Part shown: positions 34,079-42,432 of the stretch, piece after piece
Numbering within the stretch: position 1 is the stretch's first letter
How the letters are laid out: each line of letters begins with the position of its first letter
Origin: an uncultured Lachnospiraceae bacterium
GTDB lineage: Bacteria; Bacillota; Clostridia; Lachnospirales; Lachnospiraceae
NCBI GenBank assembly: GCA_910583965.1
Contig: CAJUAE010000009.1
Coordinates: 1 to 64,000, forward strand
Direction: 5' to 3'
Length of the DNA stretch: 64,000 bases
Made by a program: the position numbers and the translations under genes
Notes under the pieces: model-generated
Told to the model about the DNA's origin: nothing
Databases searched by the model: none
The model's input: only the letters and a program-made list of their open reading frames with translations

Positions 34079-34597
34079 ATGGGCAACAGGTTGACGAAAG
34101 AAGAACGCTATATGCGAGAGGCTGTCAAACAAGCAAAAAAGGCATATGCGCTCGGTGAGGTGCCGATTGGCTGTATCATTGTATATGAAAATAAAATTAT
34201 AGGGCGTGGTTATAATCGGCGCAACACAGATAAAAATACGCTTGCACATGCAGAGATTACAGCGATTCGCAAGGCAAGCAAAGTGATAGGGGACTGGCGA
34301 CTAGAAGGGTGTACAATGTATGTCACTCTTGAGCCTTGTCAGATGTGTGCAGGTGCAATTGTACAAGCGCGTATTTCTCGGGTAGTAATGGCATGTATGA
34401 ACCCAAAGGCAGGGTGTGCAGGGTCTGTTCTAAATATTCTTGACATGCCCGCATTTAATCACCAAGTGGAGATTGTACAAGGGATTTTAGAAGAAGAATG
34501 TTCCCAGATGTTGAAAGTCTTCTTTAAGGAGTTGCGTGTCCGAAACAAAACAGAAAAGGAACGGTTACGGTCCGAGAATATCACAACAATAAAATGA
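34079..34597 (+). CDS. tadA: tRNA-specific adenosine deaminase
   Basis: TadA converts A34 to inosine in tRNA-Arg. The 172-residue product has the cytidine/deoxycytidylate deaminase zinc motif H57-A-E59 and P86-C-x-x-C90 (LEPCQMCAGA), with GEVPIGCIIV before it. The C-terminus is extended and charged. AAGGGGGG lies upstream; the GTG at 34076 is an alternative start. The next gene overlaps or follows directly, so they form an operon. Confidence 0.95.
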   Translation: MGNRLTKEERYMREAVKQAKKAYALGEVPIGCIIVYENKIIGRGYNRRNTDKNTLAHAEITAIRKASKVIGDWRLEGCTMYVTLEPCQMCAGAIVQARISRVVMACMNPKAGCAGSVLNILDMPAFNHQVEIVQGILEEECSQMLKVFFKELRVRNKTEKERLRSENITTIK

Positions 34598-34620
34598 GCA
34601 AAAGCGGAGGCATTAAATTT

Positions 34621-35562
34621 ATGGATGAGATAGCAGTACTGATTCCCTGTTATAATGAGAGTAAGACAATTGAAAAGGTAGTAAAGGATTTTAAGAAGGC
34701 ACTACCAGATGCAGTGATATATGTGTATGACAACAACTCAAAAGATGGGACAGACGAGATTGCGCGGCGTGCAGGGGCGGTTGTGCGCTATGAGTATCAG
34801 CAGGGAAAAGGAAATGTAATTCGACGAATGTTTCGTGAGATTGATGCCAAATGTTATATTATGACAGATGGCGATGACACTTATCCGGCGGACGAGGCCA
34901 AGAAGTTGTGCGAGGCAGTACTTGTGCGCGGTGCAGATATGGTCGTTGGGGATAGACTTTCATCCTCTTATTTTGAGGAAAATAAAAGACCATTCCATAA
35001 TTTTGGTAACTCGTTGGTGCGCGGTGCGATCAACAGTATGTTTAAGAGTGATATTCGCGATATAATGACAGGGTACAGGGCGTTTAGTTATCAGTTTGTT
35101 AAGTCTTTTCCTGTTCTCTCAAAAGGTTTTGAAATTGAGACAGAGATGAGTATCCATGCCATTGACAAAAACATGCGCGTGGAGAATGTAATTATTCAGT
35201 ATAGGGACAGGCCGGAGGGCAGTGAGTCAAAACTTAACACATACTCTGATGGAATCAAGGTTATTATGACTATTATTAAACTGTATAAGAATTATAAACC
35301 AATGGGATTTTTCTCTTGGATTGCACTGATTTTGGTGTTGTTCTCAACAGCTTTTTTGGCACCAGTAATGGTAGAATTTTTTGATACAGGATTGGTGGAG
35401 CGTTTTCCGACGTTGATTGTGTGCTGTTTTGTATACTTGGCGGCAATGCAGTCATTTTTCGCAGGACTGATGCTCTCGACAATGAAACAGAAAAATATGC
35501 AGGATTATGAGATGAATCTTATTTTTTTGGATAAGGAATATAAAGATAAATTACAGGGATAA
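34621..35562 (+). CDS. Glycosyltransferase family 2 with C-terminal membrane helices
   Basis: The product of 313 residues has a GT-A domain (IAVLIPCYNESKTIEKVVKDF, DNNSKDGTDEIA, and MTDGDDTYPADEA with the metal-binding DxD) and a C-terminal pair of membrane helices (about 225-285). This resembles dolichol-phosphate mannose synthase and DPM-like bacterial enzymes that load a sugar on a lipid carrier. GGAGG lies 10 bases before the ATG at 34621. A longer start at 34594 overlaps the tadA stop (ATGA) and cannot be excluded. Confidence 0.9.
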   Translation: MDEIAVLIPCYNESKTIEKVVKDFKKALPDAVIYVYDNNSKDGTDEIARRAGAVVRYEYQQGKGNVIRRMFREIDAKCYIMTDGDDTYPADEAKKLCEAVLVRGADMVVGDRLSSSYFEENKRPFHNFGNSLVRGAINSMFKSDIRDIMTGYRAFSYQFVKSFPVLSKGFEIETEMSIHAIDKNMRVENVIIQYRDRPEGSESKLNTYSDGIKVIMTIIKLYKNYKPMGFFSWIALILVLFSTAFLAPVMVEFFDTGLVERFPTLIVCCFVYLAAMQSFFAGLMLSTMKQKNMQDYEMNLIFLDKEYKDKLQG

Positions 35563-35567
35563 AAGGC

Positions 35568-36332
35568 ATGGGTATACCAATGAATTATGTGGCTCTGGAT
35601 ATTGAGACTACAGGGTTAAATCCAAGATATGACAAGATAATAGAGATTGGAGCAGTGCGTGTCAGAGACGGAAAGGCAGAAGATACTTTTTCATCCTTTG
35701 TCAATCCAGCAAAAAGTCTTCCGACAAGGATTATAGAACTTACGGGTATTCAGGATGCAGATGTTTGCAAAGCACCTTATATTGATGAAGTTTTGGATGC
35801 ATTTTTGACATTTGCAGGTGATGATGTACTGTTAGAACACAATTTGATTTTTGACTATTCTTTTGTGAAGAAAGCAGCGGTAAATTGCAAAAAGTCCTAT
35901 GAGCGAACAGGAATTGATACCTTAAAAATTGCCAAATGCTTTCTGGGGGATTTGGAGAGCCGCAGCCTTGGATTTCTGTGTGAATATTTTCAGATAGCGC
36001 TTGACGCACACAGAGCGTTAAACGATGCGATTGCAGCACATACACTTTATCAAATTCTAGCGCAAAAGTATGGAAATGTGGAGACAAAGCCATTCCAGCC
36101 AAGACAGTTGGTATACAATGTGAGGAAAGAGAATCCTATCACCCCAAAACAGTTAGAACTCTTGCTAAAACTCATAGTACAATATCATTTACAGCGAGAA
36201 GGATATCTATTGTCTCCTGTCGTCAATGTCACAGAGGACACAATTGATTTACAAAAATTAAGTAAGAATGAAGCGAGCAGGCTTATTGATAAGTTGCTTT
36301 CAAATTTTCGACGATCGTATCCTTTAAGATAG
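35568..36332 (+). CDS. DnaQ-type 3'-5' exonuclease (DEDDh family)
   Basis: The 254-residue protein has ExoI D11-I-E13 (ALDIETTG), ExoII in LLEHNLIFDYSF, and ExoIII in AHRALNDAIAAH (DEDDh histidine and aspartate). This matches the epsilon-like exonuclease of DNA polymerase III or stand-alone DnaQ proteins. The C-terminal 80 residues form a helical extension. It starts five bases after the glycosyltransferase stop. GGGA lies eight bases before the ATG; an internal ATG at 35580 is possible. The 3' end overlaps the convergent gene by 50 bases. Confidence 0.9.
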   Translation: MGIPMNYVALDIETTGLNPRYDKIIEIGAVRVRDGKAEDTFSSFVNPAKSLPTRIIELTGIQDADVCKAPYIDEVLDAFLTFAGDDVLLEHNLIFDYSFVKKAAVNCKKSYERTGIDTLKIAKCFLGDLESRSLGFLCEYFQIALDAHRALNDAIAAHTLYQILAQKYGNVETKPFQPRQLVYNVRKENPITPKQLELLLKLIVQYHLQREGYLLSPVVNVTEDTIDLQKLSKNEASRLIDKLLSNFRRSYPLR

Positions 36333-36891
36333 AACGTATATTCTGTGCTTGCGCAATGAGTTCCTCAACTTTTTCAGATCTATCCGTTTCCTGATAAAGT
36401 TGTGCAAGTAGATAGTAACTTTTGCTGACATCTGTTCCCGTGGAGACAGCAAATTCAAGGGTTTTAACGGCGAGTGTATCTTCTAGGACATCATGGAGTA
36501 GTTCTGCAAGTTTTTGTAGTAGAGTCACTAGATTTGTGTAATGAAAATCATAATCGCTTAATATATTGATATTAGCGGTTCCGTATTCCAGTTTTAAGTC
36601 TGTGTTTGTATAACCTGTAAAATTTACAATCTTGAGTGCGGACAAGTCATTTAGATCACGAAGGCAGCTCATAATTTCTGGAGTCATGCAATCTGGTTTC
36701 ATTTGAAGAATGTCTTCAGGAATTGTAATGTAATTTAGATTGTCAAGAGATTTTTTGCGGGTAAAATTTGCTTTTTGCTCACGTTTCCAGAAATCTTGGT
36801 CAAGATTCTGTTCGATGCGTTTTGTCCTGCGCAGTGCAATAGAAAAAACAATACAAAATATGGTAAAGCTTGAAAATAAGAATAAATTCAT
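36283..36891 (-). CDS. Hypothetical membrane-anchored protein with TPR-like C-terminus
   Basis: The 202-residue product begins with a single hydrophobic segment (NLFLFSSFTIFCIVFSIAL, about 2-20), followed by a basic region and an acidic alpha-helical part. The last 60 residues (DTLAVKTLEFAVSTGTDVSKSYYLLAQLYQ) look like a tetratricopeptide-type helix pair. I do not recognise the family. GAAAGGA lies before the ATG at 36891. Its 3' end overlaps the convergent exonuclease by 50 bases. It is divergent from the small ORF at 36925, leaving only 33 bases between starts. Confidence 0.7.
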   Translation of the reverse strand: MNLFLFSSFTIFCIVFSIALRRTKRIEQNLDQDFWKREQKANFTRKKSLDNLNYITIPEDILQMKPDCMTPEIMSCLRDLNDLSALKIVNFTGYTNTDLKLEYGTANINILSDYDFHYTNLVTLLQKLAELLHDVLEDTLAVKTLEFAVSTGTDVSKSYYLLAQLYQETDRSEKVEELIAQAQNIRSILKDTIVENLKATYQ

Positions 36892-36924
36892 ATATAATAT
36901 CCTTTCGAAAAGAGGTGAACAGCC

Positions 36925-37035
36925 ATGATGAACAGGAATCACAAAAAAACACAACGGACAATTGCAGCGGTTATCGCAATTATTTTGGTGCTGGCAATGG
37001 TAGTTCCGCTGGCGGTTGGCATAGTCGGGTTCTAA
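36925..37035 (+). CDS. Small single-helix membrane protein, 36 aa
   Basis: AGAGGTG precedes ATGATG, and the frame encodes a basic N-terminus (MNRNHKKTQR), one hydrophobic helix (TIAAVIAIILVLAMVVPLAV) and a short tail. The composition is that of a real small membrane peptide. It is divergent from the 36891 gene and 65 bases upstream of the VanW-family gene, with which it may be co-transcribed. The function is unknown. Confidence 0.6.
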   Translation: MMNRNHKKTQRTIAAVIAIILVLAMVVPLAVGIVGF

Positions 37036-37100
37036 TTGATTATAACATATTGCACGATTTAGGACAATGCAAAAATCCAATTCGTGTATGGAGGATTTGT

Positions 37101-38702
37101 ATGAAAAAAATAAGAGGACGTGTGGGACTGATTTTGTCAGTCTTTACATTGGTAGTCATACTATTAGGAACATTTGGGCCAAGTGAAGTTTTGGCGGCTT
37201 CAGACAAAGATGTAATCTTAGATGGGATTTACATGGGAGGGATTGATCTCTCTGGCATGACAGCCGACGAGGCAAGGGCTTCTGTCAGTACATTTGTGGA
37301 GGATTTAAAACAAAGAAATATCACGTTTGGCGCGGTGGATAACCATTATGTATCTATTATGGTAGGTGAATTGGGGCTTCGCTGGGAAAATGAGGCAGAT
37401 ATAGACGCGGCGGTCTCTCTTGGCAAGAAGGGAAATATTGTCAAGCGATACAAAGTAATGCAAGATTTAAAACATGGAAACAAGGTATATGATTTGCGGT
37501 TGACACTTGACAAGGAACTGATTCGTTCGGTGTTAGAACAACAATGTACAGAGTATGACATTCTGGCAATGGATACAACATTGACAAGGGCAAATGGTCA
37601 ATTTGTTGTAGAAGGCGGGCAGACAGGACAGAAGGTGAATATTGAGGAATCCCTTAATAAGACATATGATTATATTACCAATGGATGGGATTATCAGGAT
37701 GCGTCAATCGACCTTGCAATTGATGTGACAGAGCCGCGTGGTAGTGCAGAAGAACTGGCAAAGATTAAAGATGTTCTAGGCACTTTTACCACAAGCTACT
37801 CAAGTAGTAGTTCATCGAGATGTAAGAATATAGAAAATGGTTGTCGTCTGATCAATGGTACATTGTTGTATCCGGGAGATGAGTTTTCTACATATGATAC
37901 AATCAAGCCATTTACCGAGGCAAATGGATATTATCCGGCTGGTTCTTATATGAATGGAAAGGTGGTTGACAGTCTTGGCGGTGGTATCTGTCAAGTATCG
38001 ACTACATTGTATAACACGGTTTTACTTTCTGAGTTGGAAGTAACAGAGCGAAATAACCATTCAATGATTATTGCCTATGTGAAGCCATCAATGGATGCAG
38101 CAATTGCAGAATCGGCTGGAAAAGATTTTCGCTTTGTCAATAATTGGGAGCACCCTATTTATATAGAAGGAATTACAGAGGGAAAGCAGATTACTTTTAC
38201 AATCTATGGGGTGGAGCAACGAGACCCAGGACGCGTGGTGCGCTATGAGAGTGAGACACTTTCAACGACACGTCCTGATCACGAGATTATTACACCGACA
38301 GCAAGTCAAGGCATTGGATATGTCAGTGTGGAATCTGCTCATATTGGATATACAGCACAATTGTGGAAAGTTGTCGAGGAAAATGGTGTGGAAGTCAGCC
38401 GTGAGGTGATTAACAAAAGCTCTTATAAAGTATCACCCCGCTCAGCAGTTGTGGGAGTAAATACAGATAATCCAGCGCATGCTGAGCGGATGAATGCGGC
38501 GATTGCGTCGGGCAGTATTGATACTTGCAAGGCGGAGGCAGCAGCGATAAAAGCAGAGATTGCAGCGGCAGCACAGCAACAGGCAGATTTGGAAGCTTAC
38601 TATCAGGCGTTACAACAGCAACAATTGTTGGAACAGCAGGCACTACTTCAGCAGCAGCTTTTGGAGCAGCAGGCGCAGGCAGAACAACAGGCGCAGCCGT
38701 AA
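37101..38702 (+). CDS. VanW-family cell-wall-associated protein
   Basis: The 533-residue product has a signal/anchor sequence (about 7-33, ending EVLAAS), a YoaR-type putative peptidoglycan-binding region (about 40-215), then a VanW domain with CRLINGTLLYPGDEFS and SLGGGICQVSTTLYN. A G5-like stretch (WKVVEENGVEVSREVIN) follows, and the tail is Ala/Gln/Leu-rich with many QQQ runs (about 480-533), probably a coiled coil or wall-spanning segment. It is exported. GGAGG lies six bases before the ATG at 37101. The function of VanW domains in resistance clusters is not established. Confidence 0.9.
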   Translation: MKKIRGRVGLILSVFTLVVILLGTFGPSEVLAASDKDVILDGIYMGGIDLSGMTADEARASVSTFVEDLKQRNITFGAVDNHYVSIMVGELGLRWENEADIDAAVSLGKKGNIVKRYKVMQDLKHGNKVYDLRLTLDKELIRSVLEQQCTEYDILAMDTTLTRANGQFVVEGGQTGQKVNIEESLNKTYDYITNGWDYQDASIDLAIDVTEPRGSAEELAKIKDVLGTFTTSYSSSSSSRCKNIENGCRLINGTLLYPGDEFSTYDTIKPFTEANGYYPAGSYMNGKVVDSLGGGICQVSTTLYNTVLLSELEVTERNNHSMIIAYVKPSMDAAIAESAGKDFRFVNNWEHPIYIEGITEGKQITFTIYGVEQRDPGRVVRYESETLSTTRPDHEIITPTASQGIGYVSVESAHIGYTAQLWKVVEENGVEVSREVINKSSYKVSPRSAVVGVNTDNPAHAERMNAAIASGSIDTCKAEAAAIKAEIAAAAQQQADLEAYYQALQQQQLLEQQALLQQQLLEQQAQAEQQAQP

Positions 38703-38733
38703 GAACCATATTGATGATGGAAAGGGATTTGTC

Positions 38734-39759
38734 ATGAAGTATGGAAAACTGACAGAGAGTATTTATGATCGTTCCGTCAGAAAAATAATGAAATCAAATG
38801 GCGCAGGTCTGGGGGCAGACTGCGCCGTTTTGGCAGGGAGTGCGGTCTGCGATGGTATTTTGTCGGGACAGGCACTTGCTTTTGGAACAGATAAGAGGAC
38901 TGCGGCGCGAGCGTATCTGGCAGCAGTCAACTATGTGATTGCTTGTTGTGCGAATCGTGCGGCATTGGGATTGTTTGACACAGGCGCTTATATCACGATT
39001 ATGATTCCTGAACGAATGCGGGAAATTAAAGTTCGCATGATGATGGAGGTGACTGCTTTACAGGCGAAGGAGACAGGGGTTCCAATTTTAAGCTGCAATG
39101 TTCAGGTACTTCCAACAGTCACGCAGATCGTGGTATCTTGTGTGATTAGTGCTGGATTAGAGAAGCATTCTGAGGGAACCATTATCTCCATGAAAAAAAA
39201 GACTCTGGTAGACGAGGATATTGTGATGACAAAGTGGCTGGGACTTGAGGGAACAGCAGTAATGGCAGCAGAAAGCCACGATAAACTATGTCAGCGTTAT
39301 CCGTCTGATTTGGTGAACACGGCAGCGGATTTTTACGAGTATTTGTCTATTGCGCCGGAGGCTGCAACCGCCGTGAAGTCCGGCGCAGATTATCTGTTGG
39401 CGTTGCGGGAGGGCGGTATATTTGGCGGTCTCTGGCAATTGGCGGCGGAGAATGGCGTTGGACTGGTCGCAGACTTAAAACGCATACCTGTGAGACAGGA
39501 AACGATAGAGGTATGTGAGTATTTTGATTTAAATCCATATGAATTGCTAGCGGGAGGCAGTATGCTTATCGTGACAGCAAATGGTGAGGGGCTGGTGCAC
39601 ACATTGGAAAAGGCAGATGTGCCAGCGGCAGTAATTGGACGCATCACACAGGGAAATGACCGTGTGATACGCCATGGAGAGGAGTCCAGATTTTTAGAAC
39701 CGGCAAATGGGGACGAGATTTTCCAATACTATGCGCAGGTAGAGACTTCTTGTAACTAA
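38734..39759 (+). CDS. AIR-synthase-related protein (HypE/PurM-like fold)
   Basis: The 341-residue protein resembles the HypE / AIR synthase family. An N-terminal half carries GLGADCAVL and several conserved small-residue segments. A C-terminal half has LREGGIFGGLWQLAAENGVGLVADLKRIPV and YFDLNPYELLAGGSMLIV, which is the typical PurM C-domain pattern. HypE acts in hydrogenase cyanide-ligand synthesis, but the HypE C-terminal cysteine motif is not seen (the chain ends ETSCN), so another ATP-dependent role is possible. AAAGGG precedes the ATG, 31 bases after the VanW gene. Confidence 0.82.
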   Translation: MKYGKLTESIYDRSVRKIMKSNGAGLGADCAVLAGSAVCDGILSGQALAFGTDKRTAARAYLAAVNYVIACCANRAALGLFDTGAYITIMIPERMREIKVRMMMEVTALQAKETGVPILSCNVQVLPTVTQIVVSCVISAGLEKHSEGTIISMKKKTLVDEDIVMTKWLGLEGTAVMAAESHDKLCQRYPSDLVNTAADFYEYLSIAPEAATAVKSGADYLLALREGGIFGGLWQLAAENGVGLVADLKRIPVRQETIEVCEYFDLNPYELLAGGSMLIVTANGEGLVHTLEKADVPAAVIGRITQGNDRVIRHGEESRFLEPANGDEIFQYYAQVETSCN

Positions 39760-39946
39760 GAAACTTTAAAATAGCTTTTCGGAATCTTCTTTTATATACC
39801 GACTTTTGCGGCAGATTTTTCACTATATATACAGATTTAATTGATGTATGTCATATAAATTTGTAGCTCTTTTATAAAAATCTTTTGCAATATCAGGTAT
39901 AAAAGACTCCGAAAGTCTATTAAAAATAAGTGGCATGGGGGAGTTT
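39760..39946. other. Intergenic region before the lrp repeats
   Basis: AT-rich, no gene. A hairpin AGACT-CCGAA-AGTCT near 39904-39918 is the only clear structure. Its AGACTCCGA word recurs in the mglA-mglC gap at 54642. Confidence 0.35.
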
Positions 39947-40077
39947 GTGTGAAATCAAAGATTTCACACCTTCTGATTTGAGTGCCCGTAAAAGCGGGCA
40001 GATGGGAGTTCGTGTGAAATTAAAATTTCACATATTCTGATTTGAGTGCCCGCAAAAGCGGGCAGATGGGAGTTTGT
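39947..40077 (+). repeat. Tandem hairpin repeat, family D, upstream of lrp-like gene
   Basis: Unit 1 (39947-40011) and unit 2 (40012-40074) each contain GTGTGAAAT-(C/T)AAA-ATTTCACA, a CTGATTTGAG linker, a CCCG/CGGG hairpin around AAAA, and GATGGGAGTT. A partial unit (GGCATGGGGGAGTTT) precedes them. The GGGAG of the second unit sits five bases before the lrp start, so the repeat supplies its ribosome site. Related copies are at 50935 and 52672. Confidence 0.85.
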
Positions 40078-40560
40078 ATGAGAGAACAAATTTTAGCAAT
40101 TATAGAAAAAAATAGTAGGATTGATCTGCATGAGCTTGCAGTGATATTGGGTATGGAGGAAACAGATGTTGTCAATGAAATGGAACAAATGGAAAAAGAG
40201 GGGATTATCTGCGGATATCATACTCTGATTGACTGGGAAAAGACATCGGTGGAGAAAGTAAATGCTTTGATAGAAGTGCGTGTGACTCCGCAGCGCGGGA
40301 AAGGTTTTGATAGTATTGCAGAGCGCATCTATAAATACCCAGAGGTGCATGCGGTATACTTGATTTCAGGTGGGTATGATTTGCTTGTAAGCCTAGAAGG
40401 AAAGACGCTCAAAGAAGTTTCAAATTTTGTGTCAGATAAGCTTTCGACTTTGGAGACTGTCATCAGCACAGCAACACATTTTATTCTGAAAAAGTACAAA
40501 GACCATGGTACGGTTTTGGATAGAAAACAGTCTGACGAAAGGATGCAGGTGACACCATGA
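40078..40560 (+). CDS. Lrp/AsnC-family transcriptional regulator
   Basis: The 160-residue protein has an N-terminal helix-turn-helix (IDLHELAVILGMEETDVVNEMEQMEKEGII) and a C-terminal RAM/AsnC effector domain (ALIEVRVTPQRGKGFDSIAERIYKYPEVHAVYLISGGYDLLV). It probably senses an amino acid and controls the aminotransferase that follows; their genes overlap in ATGA. The start is set at 40078 because the longer frame (40042) runs through the repeat; GGGAG from the repeat precedes this ATG. Confidence 0.92.
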   Translation: MREQILAIIEKNSRIDLHELAVILGMEETDVVNEMEQMEKEGIICGYHTLIDWEKTSVEKVNALIEVRVTPQRGKGFDSIAERIYKYPEVHAVYLISGGYDLLVSLEGKTLKEVSNFVSDKLSTLETVISTATHFILKKYKDHGTVLDRKQSDERMQVTP

Positions 40561-41723
40561 GAAATCCACTATCAAAGACGATTGTAGAGATAAAACCTTC
40601 GGGAATCCGTAAATATTTTGATATTGTAAGTGAGATGAATGACCCAGATGTTATCTCGCTTGGTGTTGGTGAACCAGACTTTGAGACGCCATGGCATATT
40701 CGAGACGAAGGTATTTATTCTTTAGAGAAAGGACGTACTTTTTACACGGCAAACGCAGGTCTTTTAGAGTTGCGCGAGGAAATCAACCGCTATTTAAATC
40801 GTCGCTTTTCTTTAAATTATGACCCAAAGAATGGAATTTTGGTGACAGTTGGCGGTTCAGAAGCGATTGACATTGCTCTGCGCGCGATGGTGGACCCAGG
40901 TGATGAAGTGATTATTCCACAGCCAAGCTATGTCTCTTATGAACCATGTGCGATCTTAGCAGGAGCAAAACCTGTGATTATTGAACTGAAAAATGAAAAT
41001 CAGTTTCGCTTGACAGCAGCAGAGCTTGAGGCTGCTATCACAGACAAAACGAAAGTGTTGATTTTGCCATTTCCAAATAATCCAACAGGTGCGATTATGG
41101 AGCGAAAGGATTTAGAGGAGATTGCAAAGGTGATTGAAAAACATGATCTTTTTGTGCTTTCCGATGAAATTTATGCAGAACTTTGTTATACAGAGAATCA
41201 TGTTTCTATCGCCAATATTCCTGGTATGTGGGAGCGCACAGTTCTCATCAATGGATTTTCTAAGTCCTATGCAATGACAGGATGGAGGCTTGGTTATGCA
41301 TGTGGTCCGAGACAGATAATTGAACAAATGTACAAGATTCATCAATTCTGTATTATGTGTGCGCCAACTACTTCACAGTACGCGGCGATTGACGCGCTGA
41401 AAAATGGTGACGCAGATGTGCAGATGATGCGTGATTCTTACAATCAGCGGCGGCGTTATCTGGTGAACGCTTTTCAAGAGATGGGATTGGAATGCTTTGA
41501 GCCATTTGGTGCTTTCTATATATTCCCATGTGTGAAACAATTTGGCATGACAAGCGATGAATTTGCTTCAAGGCTTTTGCATGAGGAGAAACTTGCTGTT
41601 GTACCTGGAAATGCATTTGGTGATAGCGGTGAGGGATTTTTGCGGATATCTTATGCATATTCTCTTGAAAATCTCAAAATTGCAATTGGACGTCTAAGAC
41701 ATTTTGTGGAAAGATTGCAATAA
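40557..41723 (+). CDS. Class I/II pyridoxal-phosphate aminotransferase (aspartate/aromatic type)
   Basis: The 388-residue protein is a fold-type I aminotransferase: GVGEPDFETPWHI, VGGSEAIDIALRAMVDPGDEV, FPNNPTGA, LSDEIYAEL, and the PLP lysine in NGFSKSYAMTGWRLGY; a C-terminal FLRISYA carries the carboxylate-binding arginine. It is most like PatA/AraT-type transaminases acting on aromatic or branched amino acids. Translation is coupled to the upstream Lrp gene. The specific substrate cannot be fixed from sequence. Confidence 0.93.
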   Translation: MRNPLSKTIVEIKPSGIRKYFDIVSEMNDPDVISLGVGEPDFETPWHIRDEGIYSLEKGRTFYTANAGLLELREEINRYLNRRFSLNYDPKNGILVTVGGSEAIDIALRAMVDPGDEVIIPQPSYVSYEPCAILAGAKPVIIELKNENQFRLTAAELEAAITDKTKVLILPFPNNPTGAIMERKDLEEIAKVIEKHDLFVLSDEIYAELCYTENHVSIANIPGMWERTVLINGFSKSYAMTGWRLGYACGPRQIIEQMYKIHQFCIMCAPTTSQYAAIDALKNGDADVQMMRDSYNQRRRYLVNAFQEMGLECFEPFGAFYIFPCVKQFGMTSDEFASRLLHEEKLAVVPGNAFGDSGEGFLRISYAYSLENLKIAIGRLRHFVERLQ

Positions 41724-41759
41724 AATCAACATAATTGTGCATAATTAGCAGGTGAAAAA

Positions 41760-42272
41760 ATGAACATAGTGCTATATCAGCCGGAGATACCGGCGAATAC
41801 TGGAAATATTGGTCGCACTTGTGTTGCTACTGGATCTGTACTGCATTTGATTGAACCGCTAGGTTTTCGTCTGACAGGAAAGGAATTGCGCAGAGCGGGT
41901 ATGGATTACTGGGAACATCTTGATGTGCGACGATATATGAATTTCACAGAGTTTGTAGAGAAAAACCTTACAAATCACCCAGATACAAAACTTTGGATGG
42001 CAACTACGAAAGCAAAAAAAGTTTACACACAAGCTCAGTTTGGCGAGAGCGATTATATTATGTTTGGAAAGGAGAGCGCGGGGATACCAGAGGAGATTTT
42101 AGTGGAGTATGAACAAACATGTATTCGCATTCCAATGTTGGATACTATCCGAAGTCTCAATCTGTCGAACAGTGTCAGTATTGTACTTTATGAGGCACTG
42201 CGACAGCAAAATTTTGTCGGAATGCAGAAAGAAGGAGCGCTTCATCACATGGACTGGCTGGGTACACAATAA
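41760..42272 (+). CDS. trmL: tRNA (cytidine(34)-2'-O)-methyltransferase
   Basis: TrmL methylates the wobble ribose of tRNA-Leu isoacceptors. The 170-residue SPOUT protein shows NIVLYQPEIPANTGNIGRTC at the N-terminus, LHLIEPLGF, a FGKESAGIPEEIL motif, and the knot region IPMLDTIRSLNLSNSVSIVLYE. The length is close to that of the family. It follows the aminotransferase by 36 bases, with AGCAGG upstream. A consensus promoter starts just after its stop. Confidence 0.95.
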   Translation: MNIVLYQPEIPANTGNIGRTCVATGSVLHLIEPLGFRLTGKELRRAGMDYWEHLDVRRYMNFTEFVEKNLTNHPDTKLWMATTKAKKVYTQAQFGESDYIMFGKESAGIPEEILVEYEQTCIRIPMLDTIRSLNLSNSVSIVLYEALRQQNFVGMQKEGALHHMDWLGTQ

Positions 42273-42275
42273 GAT

Positions 42276-42304
42276 TTGACAAAAACAGTGTGCCGTCATA
42301 TAAT
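42276..42304 (+). promoter_or_regulatory. Consensus promoter for the transglutaminase-like gene
   Basis: TTGACA (42276-42281) and TATAAT (42299-42304) are both perfect and separated by 17 bases. The -35 begins three bases after the trmL stop. The leader to the 42433 ATG is about 120 bases and contains the small ORF at 42348. Confidence 0.92.
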
Positions 42305-42347
42305 AAGAGCAGATACAATAACAGGGAAGTTATGGAGGATGGAGCTC

Positions 42348-42431
42348 ATGGGGGAGTATAAGATTCAAATAAGCGGCTGTTTGGCGCTTGTCACATTGCG
42401 GGGGCCAAATAGTTATCGAGGAGGTAACTGA
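42348..42431 (+). CDS. Possible 27-aa leader peptide
   Basis: An ATG eight bases after GGAGGA opens a 27-codon frame (MGEYKIQISGCLALVTLRG and eight more residues). Its TGA ends one base before the ATG of the next gene, and its last codons cover that gene's GAGGAGGT ribosome site. This is the arrangement of a translationally coupled leader. It could also be chance. Confidence 0.3.
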   Translation: MGEYKIQISGCLALVTLRGPNSYRGGN

Positions 42432-42432
42432 T

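Noticed and set aside
36892..37080. Extensions of the 36283 and 37101 genes across each other's upstream region
   Set aside because: Both starts used here have clear ribosome sites. The extensions run antisense or out of frame to the 36-aa membrane peptide and have poor composition.
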